Assembly (NCBI RefSeq): GCF_002142215.1 | Contig: NZ_NAST01000009.1 | Location: 1 to 64,000, forward strand | DNA length: 64,000 nucleotides | Source of the DNA: Gilliamella sp. N-G2 | GTDB lineage: Bacteria; Pseudomonadota; Gammaproteobacteria; Enterobacterales; Orbaceae | Direction: 5' to 3' | Shown here: piece by piece, positions 59,636 through 64,000 of the stretch | How positions within the stretch are numbered: the stretch's first letter is position 1 | Layout: each line of letters starts with the position of its first letter | Translations under genes and position numbers: made by a program | Notes under the pieces: model-generated | Databases searched by the model: none | What the model saw: only the letters and a program-made list of their open reading frames with translations | What the model was told of the DNA's origin: nothing

Positions 59636-60322
59636 TTAATTAAGATCTTTCAATAAATAGACCACATGGCCGATTATTTGAAAATCGTGTTGTTCTTTTT
59701 TGTCAACCACAATAGCTGGATATTTAGGGTTATCTGATATTAAAACTAAGTTAGCACCTTGATTTTGAATACGCTTGATACTTATATGATCATCATACTG
59801 TACCGCATAAAGAAAACCATCAATAGGTTTAGCGTTAGCTTTATTGATAATAAGAATATCATGATTGGATATGGTTGGTTCCATACTGTCACCCTTAGCC
59901 CAAACAGCGATTAGATTATCAACTTCACAACTGTGATGTTTGATTAAGGTGATATCAAATGGGATTGTTTCCAAAACTGAAAATGAACTATTTGTTTCAT
60001 TGAGATGATGAAATGGAATATCAATAGAACCTTTACCTTGGCTTTCTGGAAGTAAACGACATTCGCCTTTTCCTGTTGCAAGCCACTCGATTGGTACATC
60101 ACATTTCTGAGCTATGGTTGCCAATCTATTTAGCGATGGATAGGTTTTACCACATAAATAATCTCGTATTACTGCTTCTGACATTCCTACTTTTTTGGCA
60201 AAAGCGTTACCTGAAAGACCTTCTAAAACAATAGTTAATCGATTTTTAAAATTTATTACTCCTGTACTGGTTAATGTTCGTGTTTTTTCTTGTTCTGACT
60301 GTTTTTTTACTTTGTTTTCCAT
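59636..60322 (-). CDS. Phage-type repressor, HTH plus S24 peptidase-like domain
   Basis: The 228-residue protein has an N-terminal Cro/C1-type helix-turn-helix (about 25-85; NAFAKKVGMSEAVIRDYL, YPSLNRLATIAQ) and a C-terminal LexA-like S24 domain with Ser in KGDSMEPTI and Lys in ISIKRI. No clear Ala-Gly self-cleavage site was seen. It is divergent from a Ner-like gene at 60478, the arrangement of repressor and ner in Mu-like phages. No other phage gene is nearby, so this looks like an orphan or domesticated switch. Confidence 0.87.
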   Translation of the reverse strand: MENKVKKQSEQEKTRTLTSTGVINFKNRLTIVLEGLSGNAFAKKVGMSEAVIRDYLCGKTYPSLNRLATIAQKCDVPIEWLATGKGECRLLPESQGKGSIDIPFHHLNETNSSFSVLETIPFDITLIKHHSCEVDNLIAVWAKGDSMEPTISNHDILIINKANAKPIDGFLYAVQYDDHISIKRIQNQGANLVLISDNPKYPAIVVDKKEQHDFQIIGHVVYLLKDLN

Positions 60323-60477
60323 TGTTTTTCATTCCATTTCTAGATGTTTTTTTGTTTTTATTATTTTAATTCGTTTTTTTATATGCTATTCTTTGCAGGT
60401 AACTTGTTATCGCTTTAGTCGCGTAATACCGATAATCTTTACAATAGCAAAAAATTTAACCAATAGAGGATCTCATA
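60323..60477. promoter_or_regulatory. Divergent repressor/ner control region
   Basis: This 155-base region separates the divergent repressor and Ner-like genes. An inverted repeat TTATCG (60407-60412) and CGATAA (60430-60435) could be an operator for either regulator. GAGG upstream of the ner ATG is a good ribosome site. The operator assignment is inference. Confidence 0.4.
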
Positions 60478-60705
60478 ATGAGAGAACAAGATCAAGACTG
60501 GACACCATCAAGAGTTGTAGGTGAGATTAAAATCCGAGGCGGAAATTTAAGAGCTCTTTCTCGTTCAAGTGGTTTACAGGCTGATACTTTACGTAATGCA
60601 CTATATCGACATTGTCCTAAATATGAACGTATTATTTCTGAATATTTACAAGTGCCTGTTGAGCAAATTTGGCCATCTAGATACGAAAAGAAGTGTAAAA
60701 AATAA
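60478..60705 (+). CDS. Ner/Nlp-family winged helix DNA-binding protein
   Basis: The 75-residue protein matches phage Mu Ner and chromosomal Nlp/SfsB: DWTPSRVVGEIKIRGG, LRALSRSSGLQADTLRNAL as the helix-turn-helix, and the terminal IWPSRYEKK. In Mu, Ner represses the early promoter and the c repressor promoter. Here it faces the S24 repressor gene and is followed by a shared terminator before tpiA. Confidence 0.88.
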   Translation: MREQDQDWTPSRVVGEIKIRGGNLRALSRSSGLQADTLRNALYRHCPKYERIISEYLQVPVEQIWPSRYEKKCKK

Positions 60706-60731
60706 GTTACAATTGTACTACTGAGTAGAAA

Positions 60732-60760
60732 AAGACGCCTAAAATAGGCGTCTTACGTTT
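60732..60760. terminator. Bidirectional terminator between ner-like gene and tpiA
   Basis: The perfect ten-base stem AAGACGCCTA/TAGGCGTCTT (60732-60741 and 60745-60754), loop AAA, lies between convergent genes. Confidence 0.75.
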
Positions 60761-61524
60761 TATTTCTTAGCTTGTTCTGCCGCTTTAACGATTGCTGCAA
60801 AAGCATCAGCTTTTAATGAAGCCCCACCAACTAAAGCACCATCAATATCTGGTTGTGTAAATAGTTCAGCTGCATTTTTATCATTAACTGAGCCACCATA
60901 TTGAATAATTACTTGTTTAGCTACCGCTGCATCTTGTTTTGCAATATGATCACGGATAAATTTGTGAACAGCTTGTGCTTGTGCTGGAGTTGCAGATTTA
61001 CCTGTACCGATTGCCCAAACTGGTTCATAAGCAATTACCGCGCCATTAAATGCTTGTACACCCAATGCATTAATAACAGCATCAATTTGACGAGCACATA
61101 CTGCTTGGGTTTGGCCAGCTTCGTTTTCAGCTTCAGTTTCACCAATACAAAGTACTGGTACTAGACCTGCTTCTTTTAATACACCAAATTTTTGGGCAAT
61201 AAATTCATCAGATTCTTTGTGATAAGTACGACGTTCAGAATGTCCAATAATGACGTGAGTTACGCCGATTTCTTTTAACATAGTCGCTGATACTTCACCA
61301 GTATAAGCACCAGAAAGATGAATACCGACATCTTGAGCACCTAAAAGAATGTTTGAGCCACCTAATTGATGTGCTACAAAATCTAAATAAACGCTAGGTG
61401 GTGCAATTGCAATGCCACAGTTAGCATCTGTTGATAGCTCATTTCTTAACCCTGTGACCAAGTCTTTTGCCATACCGATACTACCATTGAGTTTCCAGTT
61501 ACCCATAACGAGAGGTTTTCGCAT
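60760..61524 (-). CDS. tpiA: Triosephosphate isomerase
   Basis: The glycolytic enzyme has MGNWKLNGS (Lys), the catalytic His in IGHSERR and catalytic Glu in [11 protein letters not shown], with the phosphate loop IQYGGSV and [10 protein letters not shown] place the start at ATG 61524, which has GGAG seven bases upstream, giving 254 residues; the TTG at 61536 overlaps that ribosome site. Confidence 0.97.
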   Translation of the reverse strand: MRKPLVMGNWKLNGSIGMAKDLVTGLRNELSTDANCGIAIAPPSVYLDFVAHQLGGSNILLGAQDVGIHLSGAYTGEVSATMLKEIGVTHVIIGHSERRTYHKESDEFIAQKFGVLKEAGLVPVLCIGETEAENEAGQTQAVCARQIDAVINALGVQAFNGAVIAYEPVWAIGTGKSATPAQAQAVHKFIRDHIAKQDAAVAKQVIIQYGGSVNDKNAAELFTQPDIDGALVGGASLKADAFAAIVKAAEQAKK

Positions 61525-61624
61525 ATTTTTCTCCAACTTAAAATTTAAAAAGGTGTTGATTTCAGAATGAATTAGTTATAATACTACTTATTATACACCA
61601 AATAAATTGAGCTTGAGGAAAAAT

Positions 61625-61870
61625 ATGTCATTAGAAATATTGAATCAATTAGAAACTAGAATTCAACATACTGTTAACACCATTAATACATTGCAACAAG
61701 AAATCACTAGATTAAAACAAGGTAATCAAGAACTTGAGCAATTAATTAATGATAGTTCTGATGAAATGAAAGCGTTACGTGATGAAAATGAAAAACTAAA
61801 ACAAGATCAACAAATTTGGCAGCAACGGATTCAAACTCTTTTAAGTAAAATTGGTGAAATTACCCAGTAA
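61625..61870 (+). CDS. zapB: Cell division protein ZapB
   Basis: The 81-residue protein is almost entirely coiled coil (heptads from EILNQLETRIQ through WQQRIQTLLSKI) and matches ZapB, which joins ZapA/FtsZ to MatP at the division site. ATG 61625 has GAGG upstream; a TTG at 61607 would cover it. A terminator follows. Confidence 0.9.
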   Translation: MSLEILNQLETRIQHTVNTINTLQQEITRLKQGNQELEQLINDSSDEMKALRDENEKLKQDQQIWQQRIQTLLSKIGEITQ

Positions 61871-61887
61871 ACGATTCAAACTATTTT

Positions 61888-61916
61888 AAACGCGACTTAT
61901 GTCGCGTTTCTTTTAT
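61888..61916 (+). terminator. zapB terminator
   Basis: The nine-base stem AAACGCGAC/GTCGCGTTT (61888-61896 and 61901-61909), loop TTAT, is followed by TCTTTTATG. Confidence 0.8.
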
Positions 61917-61946
61917 GACTAACCTAAATGTGAAAATTAAATAAAA

Positions 61947-63248
61947 ATGCGTGAACAGCTAAAATCTTTATGGCTTACTGAAACTATTCATTTAATTGAG
62001 TCACAATCTGGACGCTTTGCTGATCAAGATATTAATCGGCAAGTTAAAGCTATGCCAACCTCTTTGGTTAATCGTATTATTACGCGAGCCACCTTATTAT
62101 CTAAACAAAATGGTTTATATTTGGCACAAAAAGTAATGTTGCGCTCAATTAAGCTGTCATTTTTGTTATTATTGTTTTTATCACTTTTTATCGGTAGTTC
62201 GTTGACATTTGGAGCGTTAAGTCAAAATCCAATCAATTTATATTGGGCATTATTTAGTTTATTGGGTGTTCATTTTATTACGCTAATTATCTGGCTTTGT
62301 TCATTTTTATTTTTTTCTCGCTTTGGTGGTAGTTTATTAATTCATGGTTGGTTATGGATAGCGGAAAAACTCTATCAAAAAAAGACTGTGCAACAACTTG
62401 TTCCTGCTTTTGTTTCATTATTTGGCTACCGAATTCGTTGGTTGCTAGGTTTTGTTCTTAATTTGTTTTGGACAGTTATTTTAACTAGTGCTTTAATTGT
62501 TTTGTTAGTGCTTTTTTCTACCCAACATTATAGTTTTGAATGGAAAACAACTTTATTAAGTGCAGATTCAATTATTAAATTAACTCATTATCTAGGTTAT
62601 TTGCCATCTTGGTTTGGATTTTCTATTCCAAAAGATGATGTGATTAAACTGAGTGAACATGCATTAAGTTCTGGTGATATTCGTTCTTCATGGGCGATAT
62701 GGTTACTTGGTGTTTTTATTTTTTATGGCTTAACTGTTCGTTTACTTCTGATGATTTTTTGTGGTGTCACCTTGATGGTAACCAGTCGAAAAATTAAGTT
62801 AAATTTAGATGATCCTGATTATCAAATCCTAGCTCAACAATTACAGCCATTAGTCACTAACGTAGAAGATGAAGATAAATTAGGTGAAAACAGATGGCAA
62901 TTGCCGATTTCGCAAATTGAAGAAGGGCATGGTATCTATTTGGTGGCAGTGGATATCGTTGAAAGTTGGAAACCTACAACTACAGTTCCGTTCTATGGCT
63001 TTCTCAATACCCGTGAACAACGGGTTGCTATATTGGACTACTTACAATTAAAACCAGCGAAAAAATTATTAATCGCCATCGATACGGATCGCGCGCCTGA
63101 TCGTGGATTATTAAACTTTATTCAACAGCTAATTAATAAATCACAGCAAACTCGGATATGGTTTATTAATCACGGTAAGCAATTTCATAATTGGCAATCG
63201 TTATCTTTACCATTAGCCGAACCTAATTGGTTAGAGAAGGATAATTAA
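61947..63248 (+). CDS. DUF2868 membrane protein
   Basis: The 433-residue protein has an N-terminal helical region, membrane segments near 68-90, 100-125, 170-195 and 250-275, and a cytoplasmic C-terminus with WRNxW-like ENRWQLPISQIEEG and LLIAIDTDRAPDRGLLNFI. This fits the DUF2868 family by memory, found beside a DUF3482 GTPase. The GTPase gene starts one base after this stop, so the pair is an operon. Function unknown. Confidence 0.78.
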   Translation: MREQLKSLWLTETIHLIESQSGRFADQDINRQVKAMPTSLVNRIITRATLLSKQNGLYLAQKVMLRSIKLSFLLLLFLSLFIGSSLTFGALSQNPINLYWALFSLLGVHFITLIIWLCSFLFFSRFGGSLLIHGWLWIAEKLYQKKTVQQLVPAFVSLFGYRIRWLLGFVLNLFWTVILTSALIVLLVLFSTQHYSFEWKTTLLSADSIIKLTHYLGYLPSWFGFSIPKDDVIKLSEHALSSGDIRSSWAIWLLGVFIFYGLTVRLLLMIFCGVTLMVTSRKIKLNLDDPDYQILAQQLQPLVTNVEDEDKLGENRWQLPISQIEEGHGIYLVAVDIVESWKPTTTVPFYGFLNTREQRVAILDYLQLKPAKKLLIAIDTDRAPDRGLLNFIQQLINKSQQTRIWFINHGKQFHNWQSLSLPLAEPNWLEKDN

Positions 63249-63249
63249 T

Positions 63250-64000
63250 ATGATTACTTCATTGAAATTAGCAATAGTTGGCCATGCCAATTTTGGAAAA
63301 ACTTCACTTTTGCGAGCATTGTCGCATAATAGTCATTTTGGTGATGTTTCAGATAAACCGGGCACAACAAGACACGTTGAATCGATTAAATTGTCTTTGT
63401 CTAATAATACCGACATTACTTTTTATGATACTCCGGGTTTTGAAGATAGTTTGGCGCTTTATGATTATATAACACAAATTCTACCAGCTAATACTAAGCT
63501 AGATGGTATCGATAAATTAACGAATTTTTTACAAAGTCCAGAAGCTGAAAACCTCTTCAATCAAGAAGCAAAAGTCATTAGACAAGTATTAAATTGTGAT
63601 GCAGCTATCTATGTTATCGATGTAAGAGAGCCTGTGCTACCTAAATATCACGATGAATTAGCCATATTAGCGAATAGTGATAAACCTATTCTTGCTGTCC
63701 TTAATTTTACTTCAACCAAAGAACAGAATGAAAAGGAATGGAAAAGATTGCTTTCAATAATAGGTATCCATGCTATCATTGGGTTCGACGCTGTATTTCC
63801 ACCCATAGATGGTGAAGAGAAATTATACAAAAGTTTAGCTTTACTAATTGAATCAGCTAAAAAAATATTGGATAATTGGTTAGATAATCTAACGAGGATT
63901 CGTGAATCACGTAATCATACAGCAAATAAGCTTATTGCCGAAGCATTGGTTGATGTGACTGCTTTTTATAAAATGGCAAAATCAGATGATAAGCAAGCTG
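63250..64000 (+). CDS. GTPase with DUF3482-type C-terminus, cut by window end
   Basis: The gene starts at ATG 63250 and is open to the window's right edge (250 codons). G1 is GHANFGKTSLL, the switch region has GTTRHVE, and G3 is YDTPGFED. VLNFTS replaces the usual NKxD G4 motif, as I recall for this family. It is Era/Der-like in the G domain and paired with the DUF2868 membrane protein. Role unknown. Confidence 0.82.
   Translation, partial: MITSLKLAIVGHANFGKTSLLRALSHNSHFGDVSDKPGTTRHVESIKLSLSNNTDITFYDTPGFEDSLALYDYITQILPANTKLDGIDKLTNFLQSPEAENLFNQEAKVIRQVLNCDAAIYVIDVREPVLPKYHDELAILANSDKPILAVLNFTSTKEQNEKEWKRLLSIIGIHAIIGFDAVFPPIDGEEKLYKSLALLIESAKKILDNWLDNLTRIRESRNHTANKLIAEALVDVTAFYKMAKSDDKQA

Noticed and set aside
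59579-60760. Intact Mu-like prophage
   Set aside because: Only the repressor and Ner-like genes are present between mnmA and tpiA.

Overview
The window is AT-rich gammaproteobacterial chromosome. SeqA–Pgm, SlyB, ZapB, HflD, YgfZ, the mnmA-hflD-purB and hemCDXY orders, VirK/YbjX with LysO, and IgaA-type membrane proteins point to a relative of the Enterobacterales. The low GC, the large beta-glucoside locus and the host-association adhesins suggest Orbaceae (Gilliamella, Frischella or Orbus type). The genus is inferred. No tRNA, rRNA, CRISPR array, transposase or intact prophage was recognised.

Layout: 1-2460, the 3' part of a secreted invasin-like adhesin gene and a small companion gene whose product resembles MutS domain I. 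2494-4629, a TonB receptor under a Fur box. 4867-7900, alr, mltG and an unusual ampD-yqcC fusion (peptidoglycan metabolism). 8081-11577, a type IV pilus set (prepilin, ATPase, inner-membrane platform, prepilin peptidase). 11758-16390, an M20 amidohydrolase, ygfZ and ilvIH. 16549-23409, three tandem paralogues of the Rcs regulator IgaA/YrfF. 23612-28794, pyrG, eno, virK-like and lysO. 29389-31688, a second adhesin gene followed by a frameshifted second companion gene. 31752-32291, ogt. 32652-40146, a beta-glucoside locus on the minus strand: BglG-type antiterminator, PTS permease, phospho-beta-glucosidase, lipoprotein phosphatase-like protein, OprD-type porin and periplasmic phosphatase, with two BglG-type RNA antiterminator/terminator switches. 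40333-43855, htpG and a sodium symporter. 44473-46371, a third adhesin. 46433-64000, housekeeping genes (pgm-seqA, slyB, gloA, gmk, azlCD, hemCDXY, mnmA-hflD-purB, tpiA, zapB, a DUF2868/GTPase pair) with an isolated Mu-like repressor/Ner pair between mnmA and tpiA.

The most striking feature is a run of 21 GCCA tetranucleotides (29413-29496) inside the 5' end of the second adhesin gene. The ATG upstream of the run has a good ribosome site and is supported by the N-terminus of the third adhesin, but it is out of frame with the signal peptide and the rest of the protein. With 21 units the gene reads OFF; losing one unit or gaining two restores a 5'-to-3' open frame. This looks like slipped-strand phase variation of a surface or secreted adhesin. 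Two of the three adhesin genes are followed by the MutS-domain-I-like companion, a protein type I recall from diversity-generating retroelements. No reverse transcriptase or template repeat is visible here, so the adhesin/companion module deserves a closer look.

The beta-glucoside locus appears to couple outer-membrane entry, PTS phosphorylation, hydrolysis and two phosphatase-fold proteins to one antiterminator, because canonical RAT hairpins overlapping terminators lie before both the PTS gene and the porin gene. The three IgaA paralogues all retain the four periplasmic cysteines of IgaA, which suggests three folded envelope-stress regulators rather than decaying copies.
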